A DNA stretch of 64,000 nt from Micromonospora sp. NBC_01796. Lineage in GTDB: Bacteria; Actinomycetota; Actinomycetes; Mycobacteriales; Micromonosporaceae. This document shows, in pieces, positions 52,521 to 60,927 of this stretch; within the stretch, counting starts at the first letter, position 1, and each line of letters starts with the position of its first letter. The stretch is from assembly GCF_035917455.1 (NCBI RefSeq), contig NZ_CP109078.1, forward strand, positions 6,990,001-7,054,000, in the 5' to 3' direction. The notes below the pieces were generated by a model. It was not told the origin of the DNA. It did not search any database and was given only the letters and a program-made list of their open reading frames with translations. A program made the position numbers and the translations under genes.

Positions 52521-53441
52521 TCACGCGGCGGCGCGGACGGCCGGTGCGTGCCAGTCGGGGATCTCCGCCCCGGCGGCGGTGAAGGTGGTGAAGTCGGTGG
52601 TGTCCCGGAACGCGGGCAGGGCGTAGAGGTCCCGGGCGTACGCCCACAGGTGCGGGTACTCGTGCAGGCCGGGGTTGATGGCACGGGTCGCGTTGGGGCC
52701 GACGTCGTAGCGGACCAGGGTCACCCAGAGCCGGATGTCCGCCTCGGTCACCGTCGGTCCGACCAGGTACCGCCGGGTGGCCAACCGTTCGTCGAGTACG
52801 GCGAAGGCGTGGAGCAGCGCTGTCCGGGCCCGTGCGCCGTCGGGGCCCGGCCGGGCGGCGGCACCGACGCCGTGGTTGACCACCGGGTTGAGCCACCCGT
52901 CGAGTTCCTCGATCTCGTCACGGTGGCGCTCCGGATAGGTGTCGACGAGCGGGGTGGCCAGGTGCCGGAAGCTGGTGGCGAAGTCGATTCCGATGGTCTT
53001 GAAGTTGTTGCTGACCACGCCGGCGGTGGCGCGGTCCCAGAGCGTCGGCACCGAGATGTGGCCGTCGAAGCCCTCCTCGGTGGCCTCGTAGGCCTGTCGT
53101 AGCAGGGTGAACCCGTTCACCGGGTCGGGTCCGTACCGTTCGCGGAAGGCCCAGCCCCGGCCGTCCCGGTGGTTGTCCACGTAGGAGACGGTGACGATGT
53201 CTCCCAGTCCGGCGAGGGCGCGGGTGATGGTCACTCGCTGCGACCACGGGCAGAACCACCCCGCGTAGAGGTGGTACCGGCCGGCGCGCGGAGTGAAGCC
53301 GGCGGGGCTGTTGTCGGTGAGGCGGGCCGAGAAGCGGTAGAGGGGTCGTGGGTCGTCGGGCCGGCGGACGATGCGGTACTCGCCGTAGGTGTCGGGATCG
53401 ACGGGCGTGGCCAGCCGGCTGAAGGGTGACAGTCCGGGCAT
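52521..53441 (-). CDS. GST-superfamily protein, hydroquinone reductase-like (YqjG/Xi class)
   Basis: A 306-residue thioredoxin/GST-fold protein. The active-site segment GWFCPWSQRVTITRAL carries the CPW(A/S)xR Cys typical of Xi-class glutathionyl-hydroquinone reductases, and the C-terminal helical domain (YLVGPTVTEADIRLWVTLVR) fits too. Actinomycetes make mycothiol, so the thiol partner may be mycothiol or another thiol rather than glutathione. It is the last gene of the minus-strand block; a sulfur or thiol role would suit its neighbours. A CCTACTC/GGATAGG repeat lies 43 bases upstream. Confidence 0.88.
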   Translation of the reverse strand: MPGLSPFSRLATPVDPDTYGEYRIVRRPDDPRPLYRFSARLTDNSPAGFTPRAGRYHLYAGWFCPWSQRVTITRALAGLGDIVTVSYVDNHRDGRGWAFRERYGPDPVNGFTLLRQAYEATEEGFDGHISVPTLWDRATAGVVSNNFKTIGIDFATSFRHLATPLVDTYPERHRDEIEELDGWLNPVVNHGVGAAARPGPDGARARTALLHAFAVLDERLATRRYLVGPTVTEADIRLWVTLVRYDVGPNATRAINPGLHEYPHLWAYARDLYALPAFRDTTDFTTFTAAGAEIPDWHAPAVRAAA

Positions 53442-53483
53442 GGGATACCTCCGAGGAGTCGGAGCGTTACAACCGGATCAAAT

Positions 53484-53500
53484 CCTACTCACCGGATAGG
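53484..53500 (-). promoter_or_regulatory. Operator candidate upstream of the GST-like gene
   Basis: CCTACTC-ACC-GGATAGG, an imperfect 7-3-7 inverted repeat in AT-richer DNA, lies 43 bases before the start at 53441. The flanks (AAAT and TTTT) suggest that it overlaps a promoter. The regulator is unknown; an Rrf2/CymR-type sulfur regulator would suit the context. Confidence 0.38.
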
Positions 53501-53537
53501 TTTTACGGCCAGGGTCGAGCTGGTCGGCATCGGCGGC

Positions 53538-54050
53538 TCACGGTCGGCCCTCCGAGCCGAACGGCGCCCACGTGGAGTACGGCAACTGGGTCTCGAACGG
53601 CAGGTAGGGCAGGACCGCCCGGTCGGCGTCGAGGTCGTAGCGGGGGTGGTAGCCCAGGTTGAGGTAGAGCGCCTCGGCCTCCGGCTGGCGCGGGCCGGTG
53701 GTCAGCCAGATCCGGCGGTATCCCCGCCGAACCGCCTCGGCCTCCAACTCGCGCATCACCCGGCGGGCCAGTCCCTGGCGGCGGTGCCCCGAATGGGTCC
53801 ACACGCGCTTGATCTCGGCGGTCTCCCGGTCGTACCGGCGGAACGCGCCGCCGGCCACCGCTGACCCGTCGGGCTGGAGCAGCAGCAGGAAGGCGCCGTG
53901 CGGAGGCGCGAACTCCGTCGCCGGGTAGCGGGACATCTCCTCGTTCGGGCCGTACCGGCTCCGGTACTCGTGGGTCAGTTCGTCGAGCAGCGGGCGGGCC
54001 GCCGGGTCGGTCGGGCTGGTGTAGCGGACGGTCAGTTCCCTTGACGCCAT
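53538..54050 (-). CDS. GNAT family N-acetyltransferase
   Basis: A 170-residue acetyltransferase. Motif A is clear: IKRVWTHSGHRRQGLARRVMREL, with the acetyl-CoA loop HRRQGLA, then LTTGPRQPEAEALYLNLGYH. Small GNATs of this kind occur in sulfur-scavenging operons such as Bacillus ytm/snaA, where S-alkylated cysteines are N-acetylated before oxidation. That role is inference from position. It starts 75 bases after the stop of the binding-protein gene, on the same strand. Confidence 0.9.
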   Translation of the reverse strand: MASRELTVRYTSPTDPAARPLLDELTHEYRSRYGPNEEMSRYPATEFAPPHGAFLLLLQPDGSAVAGGAFRRYDRETAEIKRVWTHSGHRRQGLARRVMRELEAEAVRRGYRRIWLTTGPRQPEAEALYLNLGYHPRYDLDADRAVLPYLPFETQLPYSTWAPFGSEGRP

Positions 54051-54125
54051 CGATCAGCTCCGGAGGCTGGACGGGACCGGTTCGGGCGCCGGTCCCGGCG
54101 GTGACACCGGGACCGGCGCGGTGGA

Positions 54126-55106
54126 TCACTTCCGGGGCAGGCCGGGCGGGTTGATCTGGGCGGCGGGGATCGCCTCGCTGCCGAGCCCCCAACGGGACAG
54201 CACCCGGGCGTACGAGCCGTCCTTGATCACCGTGTTGAGTGCGTCGTTGAGCGCCTCGACGAACCCGTTGCCCTTCTTGGTCATCGCCGCGATCTGGGCC
54301 GGCACCTCGCCGCCGCCGGGCACGATTCCGACGATCCTGGTCTTGCCGCTGACCGCGACGTGGTACGCCAGCGCCGGGTTCGGCCCGAAGTACGCGTCGA
54401 TCCGCCCGGAGAGCAGGGCGAGCTGGTAGTCGGCCGGGTTCTGGTAGTAGGTGATGTTGACCGGGGCGAGGCCGGCGGCCTTGTTCTGCGCGTCCCAGCG
54501 CAGCAGCACCTGTTCCTGGTTGGTGCCCGAGCCGACCGACACGTTGAGTCCGGCGATGTCGGCCGGCTTCTCGATCTTGCTGACCTTGCCGTCCGCCTTC
54601 ACCTCCCAGCCGAGCGAGTCGACCCGGTAGGTGGCGAAGTCGTAGATGTCCTTGCGTTCCTCGGTCACGGTGATGTTGGAGAAACCGACATCGTTCTGCC
54701 CGGAGCGCACCACCAGGAACAGGTTCTCCCACGAGGTCGGCTGCAGGTCCAGTTCCAGCCCCAGCACGTCCGCCACCAACTGGGCGATGTCCGCCTCGAC
54801 CCCGATCAGCGTACGGTCGTCGTCGGCGCGGAAGGCCAACGGAGGCGATCCCTCGGCGCTGATACCGACCCTGAGTTTGCCTCCCGCGCCGATCGTCGGC
54901 GGCACCTTGGCCGCGACGGCGTCGACCTTCTGCGCGCGGATCCGTTTCTGGTCCGGGCTGGTGTTGATGACCGCCGCCGCCGAGCCGGACGGATCGGCCG
55001 CCAGCGCGGCGGGTTCGTCGTCGGGCGAGCCGCAGGCGGCCAGGGTCACCAGGGTGGTCAGGGCGAGCACGCTGGCCAGGTGTCGCGATAGCCGGTAACG
55101 CGGCAT
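54126..55106 (-). CDS. Amino acid (cystine-type) ABC importer, substrate-binding lipoprotein
   Basis: A 326-residue extracytoplasmic family 3 binding protein. Lipobox LAACG follows a hydrophobic core; the Cys is the lipid anchor. After a long spacer the two-lobe domain begins (LRVGISAEGSPPLAFRADDD, GVEADIAQLVADVLGLEL, VRSGQNDVGFSNITVTEER and SVGSGTNQEQVLLRW). The combination with an ATPase and one permease and the leader peptide upstream of the operon suggest cystine, S-alkyl-cysteine or a related sulfur compound. It starts 58 bases after the ATPase stop. Confidence 0.92.
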   Translation of the reverse strand: MPRYRLSRHLASVLALTTLVTLAACGSPDDEPAALAADPSGSAAAVINTSPDQKRIRAQKVDAVAAKVPPTIGAGGKLRVGISAEGSPPLAFRADDDRTLIGVEADIAQLVADVLGLELDLQPTSWENLFLVVRSGQNDVGFSNITVTEERKDIYDFATYRVDSLGWEVKADGKVSKIEKPADIAGLNVSVGSGTNQEQVLLRWDAQNKAAGLAPVNITYYQNPADYQLALLSGRIDAYFGPNPALAYHVAVSGKTRIVGIVPGGGEVPAQIAAMTKKGNGFVEALNDALNTVIKDGSYARVLSRWGLGSEAIPAAQINPPGLPRK

Positions 55107-55164
55107 GCGGAACTCCTTCTCTGGGGTGTTCGGGCTGTCGGGAGTACCTGGGGTGGCGGGCGGT

Positions 55165-55938
55165 TCAGAGAACCTTCGCCAGAAACGACCGGGTCCGTTC
55201 GTGCTGCGGCCGGGTGAGCACCTCGTCCGGTGGGCCCTGCTCGACGATCACGCCGTCGTCCATGAACACGACCCGGTCGGCGACCTCGCGCGCGAAGCCG
55301 ATCTCGTGCGTGACGACGATCATCGTGGTGCCCGCCCGGGCAAGGTCCTTCATCACCTCGAGCACCTCACCGACCAGTTCCGGGTCCAGTGCCGAGGTCG
55401 GTTCGTCGAAGAGCAGCACCTTCGGTTCCAGGGCGAGGGCGCGGGCGATCGCGACCCGTTGCTGCTGGCCGCCGGAGAGACGGCGCGGATAGGCGTCCGC
55501 CTTGTCCGCCAGGCCCACCCGGTCGAGCAGCCGGGAGGCGGCCGCCAGCACCTCTCGCCGGGGCCGGCCCTGCGCCGACACCGGTGCCTCGGCCACGTTG
55601 TCCAGCACGGTCAGGTGCGGGAAGAGGTTGAAGTTCTGGAACACGAAACCGATGTGCGTACGCTGCCGCAGGATCTCGCGCTCCTTGAGCTCGCGCAGCC
55701 GGTTGCCGGTACGGCGGTAGCCGATCAGCTCCCCGTCGATGCGTACCGAGCCACGGTTGACCTTCTCCAGGTGGTTGATGCTGCGCAGCAGGGTCGACTT
55801 GCCCGATCCGGACGGGCCGAGGATCACCACCACCTCACCGGTACGCACGCTCAGGTCCACCCCGCGCAGCACCTCCAGCGGCCCGAAGCTCTTGTGGATG
55901 CCGCGCAGCTCCACCATCACCGCGCCGTCGGGGCTCAT
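55165..55938 (-). CDS. Amino acid (cystine-type) ABC importer, ATP-binding subunit
   Basis: A 257-residue ATPase with Walker [11 protein letters not shown]-loop [12 protein letters not shown], signature [15 protein letters not shown] and Walker [15 protein letters not shown], of the GlnQ/TcyC/TcyN class. An extra segment ([20 protein letters not shown]) between Walker A and the Q-loop is typical of TcyN/FliY-associated ATPases. Its ATG at 55938 overlaps the permease stop in ATGA. The much longer in-frame reading to 56763 crosses the permease gene and is not real. Confidence 0.95.
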   Translation of the reverse strand: MSPDGAVMVELRGIHKSFGPLEVLRGVDLSVRTGEVVVILGPSGSGKSTLLRSINHLEKVNRGSVRIDGELIGYRRTGNRLRELKEREILRQRTHIGFVFQNFNLFPHLTVLDNVAEAPVSAQGRPRREVLAAASRLLDRVGLADKADAYPRRLSGGQQQRVAIARALALEPKVLLFDEPTSALDPELVGEVLEVMKDLARAGTTMIVVTHEIGFAREVADRVVFMDDGVIVEQGPPDEVLTRPQHERTRSFLAKVL

Positions 55939-56945
55939 CGGGGCGCCGCCAGGTCGGCCGCGAGCTGGTCCCGTACCGCCTGCCGTTGTCGGCGGGCCGC
56001 CACCACCCGCCCGACCAGTCGGCTCACCCGCTGCAGCGGGGTCGGCGGCAGCGCCCGTACGGCACCGCGGGCGTAGTGCCGCTCGACGTAGTACTGGACT
56101 ATCGACAGGACGGTGGTCAGCAGCAGGTACCAGATGGCGGCCACCAGGAGGAGGGCGATCACCCGTCCATTGCGGGCGTAGATCACCTGGACCTGGTAGA
56201 AGAGTTCGGGGATGGCCATGATGTAGACCACCGAAGTCCCCTTGACCAGGCCGATGATCTCGTTTCCGGCGGTCGGGATGATGGTCCGCATCGCCTGCGG
56301 CAGCAGGATCCGGCGAATCTGCCGGGTGCGGGGGATACCGAGGGCCGCCGCCGCTTCGAGTTGCCCCTGGTCCACCGAGAGAAAGCCGGAGCGGACGATC
56401 TCCGCGCAGTAGGCCGCCTGGTGCAGGGCGAGTCCCAGGGTCGCGGCGGTCATCGGGCCGATCAGGTCCATGGTGCCGACGTCGAAGAACGACGGACCGA
56501 ACGGAATCCCGAAGGAGATCCGGTCGTAGAGCAGCGCCAGGTTGAACCAGAACAGGAGTTGCAGGATCAGCGGCACCGACCGGAACATCCAGACGTAACC
56601 CCAGGCCACCGCCTGGAGCAACGGGCTCGCCGAGAGTCTCATCAGGGCGATCACGGTGCCGAGCAGGAATCCGAGCACGATGCCGAGCACGGTCAGCCGC
56701 AGGGTGACGCCGACCGCCCGGAGCACGGTCTCGTAGAACAGGTACTGGCCGACGAAGTGCCACTCCCAGGCCGGGTTCGTGATCAGCGCGTTGGCCGCCA
56801 TGGCCAGCAGTACCAGCGTCACGGCGGTCGCGGCCCAGCGCCAGGGATGGCGGGCCGGCACCACCTTCAGCGGTTCGTCGACGGGGCCGTCGGGTGCCCG
56901 TGTGGTGGTTGCCAGGGCCGCCGGGGCGGGTGGCGGGGCGGTCAT
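55935..56945 (-). CDS. Amino acid (cystine-type) ABC importer, permease
   Basis: A 336-residue permease, longer than usual because of a Pro/Ala-rich N-terminal tail of about 30 residues and a basic C-terminal tail. The core has [40 protein letters not shown] and the EAA coupling region [20 protein letters not shown], followed by [16 protein letters not shown] single permease gene implies a homodimer. ATG at 56945 has GGAGG ahead. It is the first large gene of the operon, after a leader peptide frame and 153-base spacer. Confidence 0.93.
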   Translation of the reverse strand: MTAPPPAPAALATTTRAPDGPVDEPLKVVPARHPWRWAATAVTLVLLAMAANALITNPAWEWHFVGQYLFYETVLRAVGVTLRLTVLGIVLGFLLGTVIALMRLSASPLLQAVAWGYVWMFRSVPLILQLLFWFNLALLYDRISFGIPFGPSFFDVGTMDLIGPMTAATLGLALHQAAYCAEIVRSGFLSVDQGQLEAAAALGIPRTRQIRRILLPQAMRTIIPTAGNEIIGLVKGTSVVYIMAIPELFYQVQVIYARNGRVIALLLVAAIWYLLLTTVLSIVQYYVERHYARGAVRALPPTPLQRVSRLVGRVVAARRQRQAVRDQLAADLAAPR

Positions 56946-57057
56946 GGTGACCTCCAGGGATGGCCTGCGGGCGCGTGACCGGGTGGGTGGTCCACGGGGC
57001 GGCGGGCGCCGGATACGGCGGGAGGGAAGACGCGACGGTCCGGTGGATGGCTCAGTC

Positions 57058-57114
57058 GCGGTGGAGCCGAGCGCGGGAGGCTGTGTCGCCGCCACCGCTC
57101 AGCGCGGACACCGC
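57058..57114 (-). promoter_or_regulatory. Attenuator-like alternative pairings
   Basis: On the minus strand GCGGTG (57109-57114) covers the Cys codon TGT region of the leader frame, GCGGTGG (57092-57098) starts right after its stop codon, and CCACCGC (57058-57064) can pair with either. Ribosome stalling at the Cys codon would change which pairing forms. No T-run marks a rho-independent terminator, so translational or rho-dependent control is as likely. Confidence 0.42.
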
Positions 57115-57179
57115 CCGCCCGCGTATCGAACGAGATCGATCACGAGGCGAGCGGTCAGGAGGACCCCGGTGCGCCGCAT
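57099..57179 (-). CDS. Leaderless cysteine leader peptide (26 codons)
   Basis: The frame encodes MRRTGVLLTARLVIDLVR followed by YAGGRCPR. It matches the form of the short leader peptides annotated before sulfur genes in actinomycetes: hydrophobic start, R-x-x-x-DL-x-R core and Cys near the end. The usual His before Asp is Ile here. The predicted -10 ends six bases before the ATG, so transcription would start on the ATG itself and the peptide would be translated without a ribosome site. It probably senses cysteine supply through translation of its single Cys codon. It lies ahead of the amino acid importer operon. Confidence 0.72.
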   Translation of the reverse strand: MRRTGVLLTARLVIDLVRYAGGRCPR

Positions 57180-57185
57180 GTACTG

Positions 57186-57214
57186 ATATTGATCAGTGGA
57201 ATAAGGCATGTCAA
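57186..57214 (-). promoter_or_regulatory. Sigma-70-like promoter of the cystine-type importer operon
   Basis: On the minus strand TTGACA (57209-57214) and CAATAT (57186-57191) are separated by exactly 17 bases, close to the consensus for the main sigma factor. The expected start site falls on the ATG of the leader peptide at 57179. TGATATTGATCA, an imperfect palindrome, covers the -10. An inverted repeat CTGTCT/AGACAG (57243-57258) lies about 30 bases upstream and may be an operator. Confidence 0.75.
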
Positions 57215-57319
57215 CGGCCGTCCACATTGTGGTACGCGTTGTCTGTCTGAGTAGACAGTGAGAGTTGAGCTGGACCAATGCCTGATCATCTCCCACAGAC
57301 TTAATAGGAAATGATGATG

Positions 57320-59005
57320 TTACGAGGGGCTCGCTATTGAGCCCGGTACGGCGGCCTGGTGACCCGGAATGGCCGCGAGAAGCTCGCGGGTGTACGCGTG
57401 GGTCGGGTGGTCGAAGAGTTCCGTTGTGGTGGCGGTCTCGACGATCCGCCCGGCCCGCATCACCGCGACCCGGTGGGCGATCTGGCGGACCACCGCGAGA
57501 TCGTGCGAGATGAACAGGTACGCCACCCCGGTGGACGCCTGCAGCTCGGCGAGGAGTTCCAGCACCTGTGCCTGTACGGACACGTCCAGCGCGGACACCG
57601 GCTCGTCGCAGACCACGAGTTCGGGGGAGAGGGCGAGTGCGCGGGCGATCGCGACCCGTTGCCGCTGACCGCCGGAGAGCTGCGCGGGTCTGCGGTCGAG
57701 CACCGAGACCGGGAGCGCGACCCGTTCGACGAGTTCGCGGGCCCGTGCCCGGCGGGACGCCCGGTCACCGATCCCGAACACCCGCAGCGGCTCGATGATC
57801 ACCTCCCGGATCGAGAACCGGGGGTCGAGTGACGCGTACGGGTTCTGGTACACGAGTTGGGCACGGCGCCGCAGTCGGCGCAGCGCCGCACCGCGAGCCC
57901 CGGTGATGTCGTCACCGTCGAAGAGGATCCGCCCGCCGTCCGGCTCCGCGAGTCGCAGCACCAACCGTGCCGTGGTCGACTTGCCCGAACCGGACTTCCC
58001 GACCAGGGCCAGGGTCTCGCCCCGGTTGATCGTGAAGCTCACCCCGTCCACGGCCCGCAAGCTCCGCCGACCGGCGACCGTCCCCGGCAGGGGGAAGTCC
58101 TTGACCAGGCCCTCGACCGTGACCAGCGGCGCCGCCTGCACCGGTGCGCCCGGAGGCCCGCTGCGGGCCGGTGGCGCCTGACGTGCGGCAGCCAGACTCG
58201 GCGCGCTGCGCAACAGTTGGCGGGTGTACTCGTGGGCGGGGTCCCGCAGGACCTCGCGGGTGGGCCCGGTCTCGACCACGCGTCCCCGTGACATCACCAC
58301 GAGCCGTTGCGCCCGGTCGGCGGCGATACCCAGGTCGTGGGTGACCAGCAGGACAGCCGTGCCGAGTTCCTCGGTCAGACTCTGGATGTGGTCGAGGATC
58401 AGCCGCTGCACGGTGACGTCCAGCGCACTGGTCGGTTCGTCCGCGATGATCAGACGGGGTCGGGCCGCGATCGCGATCGCGATCAGCGCACGTTGGCGCA
58501 TCCCACCGGAGAGTTCGTGCGGATACTGCCGTGCTCTGGTGGCCGGATCGGACAGGCCCGCCCGGTGCAGCAGTTCGACCGCGTCCAGGGCCGCCGACCG
58601 GCGGTTGCCCAGCCCGTGTACGCGCAAAGCCTCCGCGACCTGCTCGCCGATGCGTTTCACCGGGTTGAGCGACACCGCCGGGTCCTGCGGGATGAGGCCG
58701 ATCTGGGCGCCCCGCAACGTTCGCAGTTCCCGCTCGGACAGGCCGGTGAGGTCACGCCCGGCGAACCGGATGGTGCCGCTGTCGACCTGCCCACCGGCCG
58801 GTAGCAGGCCGATGATGGCGTGCGCGGTTGTACTCTTGCCCGAGCCCGACTCGCCGACAACGGCGACCACCTCACCCGGCCGGACGTCGAAGTCGACGCG
58901 CTCGACCGCCCGTACCGGTCCCGACCGCGACTGGTACGAGACGCGGAGTTGCCGGACCTCCAGCAGGTTCCCGCCCCCGTCCGAGGCATCGTGTCGTCCC
59001 GTCAT
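57320..59005 (-). CDS. Dipeptide-type ABC importer, fused double ATPase (DppD-DppF)
   Basis: A 561-residue protein with two complete nucleotide-binding domains. The first has Walker [10 protein letters not shown] near residue 51, signature [15 protein letters not shown] and Walker [15 protein letters not shown]. The second has [24 protein letters not shown] and [14 protein letters not shown]. It replaces the separate DppD and DppF proteins and would drive uptake through the DppB/DppC permeases. ATG at 59005 overlaps the DppC stop (ATGA). The AT-rich region beyond its stop (57180-57319) holds the next operon's promoter. Confidence 0.95.
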   Translation of the reverse strand: MTGRHDASDGGGNLLEVRQLRVSYQSRSGPVRAVERVDFDVRPGEVVAVVGESGSGKSTTAHAIIGLLPAGGQVDSGTIRFAGRDLTGLSERELRTLRGAQIGLIPQDPAVSLNPVKRIGEQVAEALRVHGLGNRRSAALDAVELLHRAGLSDPATRARQYPHELSGGMRQRALIAIAIAARPRLIIADEPTSALDVTVQRLILDHIQSLTEELGTAVLLVTHDLGIAADRAQRLVVMSRGRVVETGPTREVLRDPAHEYTRQLLRSAPSLAAARQAPPARSGPPGAPVQAAPLVTVEGLVKDFPLPGTVAGRRSLRAVDGVSFTINRGETLALVGKSGSGKSTTARLVLRLAEPDGGRILFDGDDITGARGAALRRLRRRAQLVYQNPYASLDPRFSIREVIIEPLRVFGIGDRASRRARARELVERVALPVSVLDRRPAQLSGGQRQRVAIARALALSPELVVCDEPVSALDVSVQAQVLELLAELQASTGVAYLFISHDLAVVRQIAHRVAVMRAGRIVETATTTELFDHPTHAYTRELLAAIPGHQAAVPGSIASPS

Positions 59006-59931
59006 CGCTGGCTCGCCCACTCCCCGTCGACGGCCCGGGCGATCCGGTTCGTGGCCAGCACCGTCGCCGCGACCGCCAGGCCCGGAAGCGTCGAGAGCCA
59101 CCACGCGTTCGCCAGGTAGTTGCGCCCGGTCGAGATCAACGTTCCCCATTCCGGTGCGGGTGGCGCGGCCCCGTAGCCGAGGAAACTCAGCGACGACACG
59201 GCCAGGATCGCGGTGCCGAAGTCGAGGGTGGCGAGCACCAGCACCGGCCCCATCGCGTTCGGCAGCACGTGCCGCAGCAGGATCGAGTGCCAGCGCGCCC
59301 CCGAGGACCGGGCCGCCTCGACGTAGGTGGCGTGCCGTACGCGCAGCACCTCGGCCCGCATCACCCGGGCGAAGCCGGCGACACTGGCGATGCCGACCGC
59401 CACGGCGACCTTCACCGTGCCGAACCCGAGCGCGGTGACCAGCGCCAGGGAGAGGAACAGGGCGGGGATGGCGAGCAGGACGTCGACGACCCGCATCAGC
59501 ACGTCCTCCACCCAGCCGCCGACGAACCCGGCGACCAGGCCGATCGCCCCGCCGACGACAAACGCCACCGCGACCGCGATCAGGGTCGCCTTCAGCGACA
59601 GCGCCGCTCCGTGGACGACCCGGGCGTACACGTCGCGGCCGATCTCGTCGGTGCCGAACCAGTGCTGACCGCCGGGGCCCTGGAACCTGTCGGTGGGCAC
59701 ACCCAGCAGTGGATCGCGCGCGGTGAACAGCGTCGGCCAGAAGGCCGCCAGCACCACCAGCGTGACAACCACGAGGGAGAGGACGAGCCCGGGACGTCGC
59801 AGCAGGAACCGGCCCAGCCGGCGCAGGTCGAGGCCACGGGCCGCTTCCCGCCCGGTGGGTTCCGACCGGCTCCGGGAGCCCGGCTCCGGCACGATGTTCA
59901 ACGCCGGGTCGCCGACGACTGTCTGACTCAC
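59002..59931 (-). CDS. Dipeptide-type ABC importer, permease (DppC-like)
   Basis: A 309-residue permease. The soluble N terminus is followed by [20 protein letters not shown], the family segment [20 protein letters not shown] and the EAA region [20 protein letters not shown], with [20 protein letters not shown] after it. These are typical of DppC/OppC/NikC. GTG at 59931 overlaps the DppB stop (GTGA). The substrate of this system is not given by the permease; the adjoining monooxygenase suggests an organosulfur compound or peptide. Confidence 0.95.
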   Translation of the reverse strand: MSQTVVGDPALNIVPEPGSRSRSEPTGREAARGLDLRRLGRFLLRRPGLVLSLVVVTLVVLAAFWPTLFTARDPLLGVPTDRFQGPGGQHWFGTDEIGRDVYARVVHGAALSLKATLIAVAVAFVVGGAIGLVAGFVGGWVEDVLMRVVDVLLAIPALFLSLALVTALGFGTVKVAVAVGIASVAGFARVMRAEVLRVRHATYVEAARSSGARWHSILLRHVLPNAMGPVLVLATLDFGTAILAVSSLSFLGYGAAPPAPEWGTLISTGRNYLANAWWLSTLPGLAVAATVLATNRIARAVDGEWASQR

Positions 59932-60890
59932 ACGAAGCTCCTTCGCCGGGTGGCCGAGGCCACGACGATCCGTGGGTCGAAGAGCGGGTAGACCAGGTCG
60001 ACGGCGAGATTCGCCAGAACGAAGACCAGCGCGCCGAACACCACGACGCCCTGGACCACGGGTATGTCCTGAACCGTCACCGCGCTGACGGTCGCCCGGC
60101 CGATGCCGTTGCGGGAGAAGACGGTCTCCACCACCACGGAACCGGCCAGCAGATTGCCCACCAGCAGCCCGACGATGGTGAGCGCGGGCAGGGCGGCGTT
60201 GCGCAGGGCGTGCCGCAGGTGCACCCGCGCCCGTCCCGCTCCCTTGGCCCGCGCGGTCTGCACGTACGGCTCGTCGAGCGCGGTGAACAGGCTCTTCGCC
60301 AGCACCTGGGCCAGCAGCGCGCCGGTCGGCACGGCGAGCGTGACCGCCGGCAGGATCAGGCTGGCGAGGCCGTCGTTGCCGAACGCCGGCAGCAGCCGGA
60401 ACCGGAAGGAGAAGAGCTGGACGAGCATCAGCCCGACCCAGAACGTCGGCAGTGACACACCGAGCGACGGCAGCGACAGCAGCAGTTGCCGCAATGCCCG
60501 CCCGGCGGTGTACGTGGCGGCCAGCGCCAGCCCCGTACCGAACACGACGGCCAGGACCAGGGCGGCACCGGTCAGTACGAGCGTCTGCGGCAGGGCGTCC
60601 CCGATCACCGACGTGACCGGTTGACCGGTCGCGACGGAGTTGCCGAAGTCCCCCTGCACCGCCCGACCGAGATAGTCGGCGTACTGGACCAGCACCGGTT
60701 TGTCGAAGCCGTACTCCCGTTTCAGCGCCTCGAGTTGGGCCGGGTCGACGGAGACCTGGTCGAGGCCGCCACCGGCCATCGCCGACACCGGGTCACCGGG
60801 CAGGAAGTCCAGCACGAGGAAGGACAGGGTGTAGGCCGCCCAGAGCACCACCACGGCCTGTGCGAGTCGGCGGATCACGTAACGACGCAC
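59928..60890 (-). CDS. Dipeptide-type ABC importer, permease (DppB-like)
   Basis: A 320-residue permease with the DppB N-terminal pattern [21 protein letters not shown] and LDFLPGDPV. The EAA region [20 protein letters not shown] is preceded by an extended loop, and the chain ends with the helix near [17 protein letters not shown]. It pairs with DppC. It starts 37 bases after the stop of the binding protein gene in the same transcription unit. Confidence 0.95.
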   Translation of the reverse strand: MRRYVIRRLAQAVVVLWAAYTLSFLVLDFLPGDPVSAMAGGGLDQVSVDPAQLEALKREYGFDKPVLVQYADYLGRAVQGDFGNSVATGQPVTSVIGDALPQTLVLTGAALVLAVVFGTGLALAATYTAGRALRQLLLSLPSLGVSLPTFWVGLMLVQLFSFRFRLLPAFGNDGLASLILPAVTLAVPTGALLAQVLAKSLFTALDEPYVQTARAKGAGRARVHLRHALRNAALPALTIVGLLVGNLLAGSVVVETVFSRNGIGRATVSAVTVQDIPVVQGVVVFGALVFVLANLAVDLVYPLFDPRIVVASATRRRSFV

Positions 60891-60927
60891 GGTCGGTTCC
60901 CTCCGTCCGCTGGTCCTGTTCGGTGCG

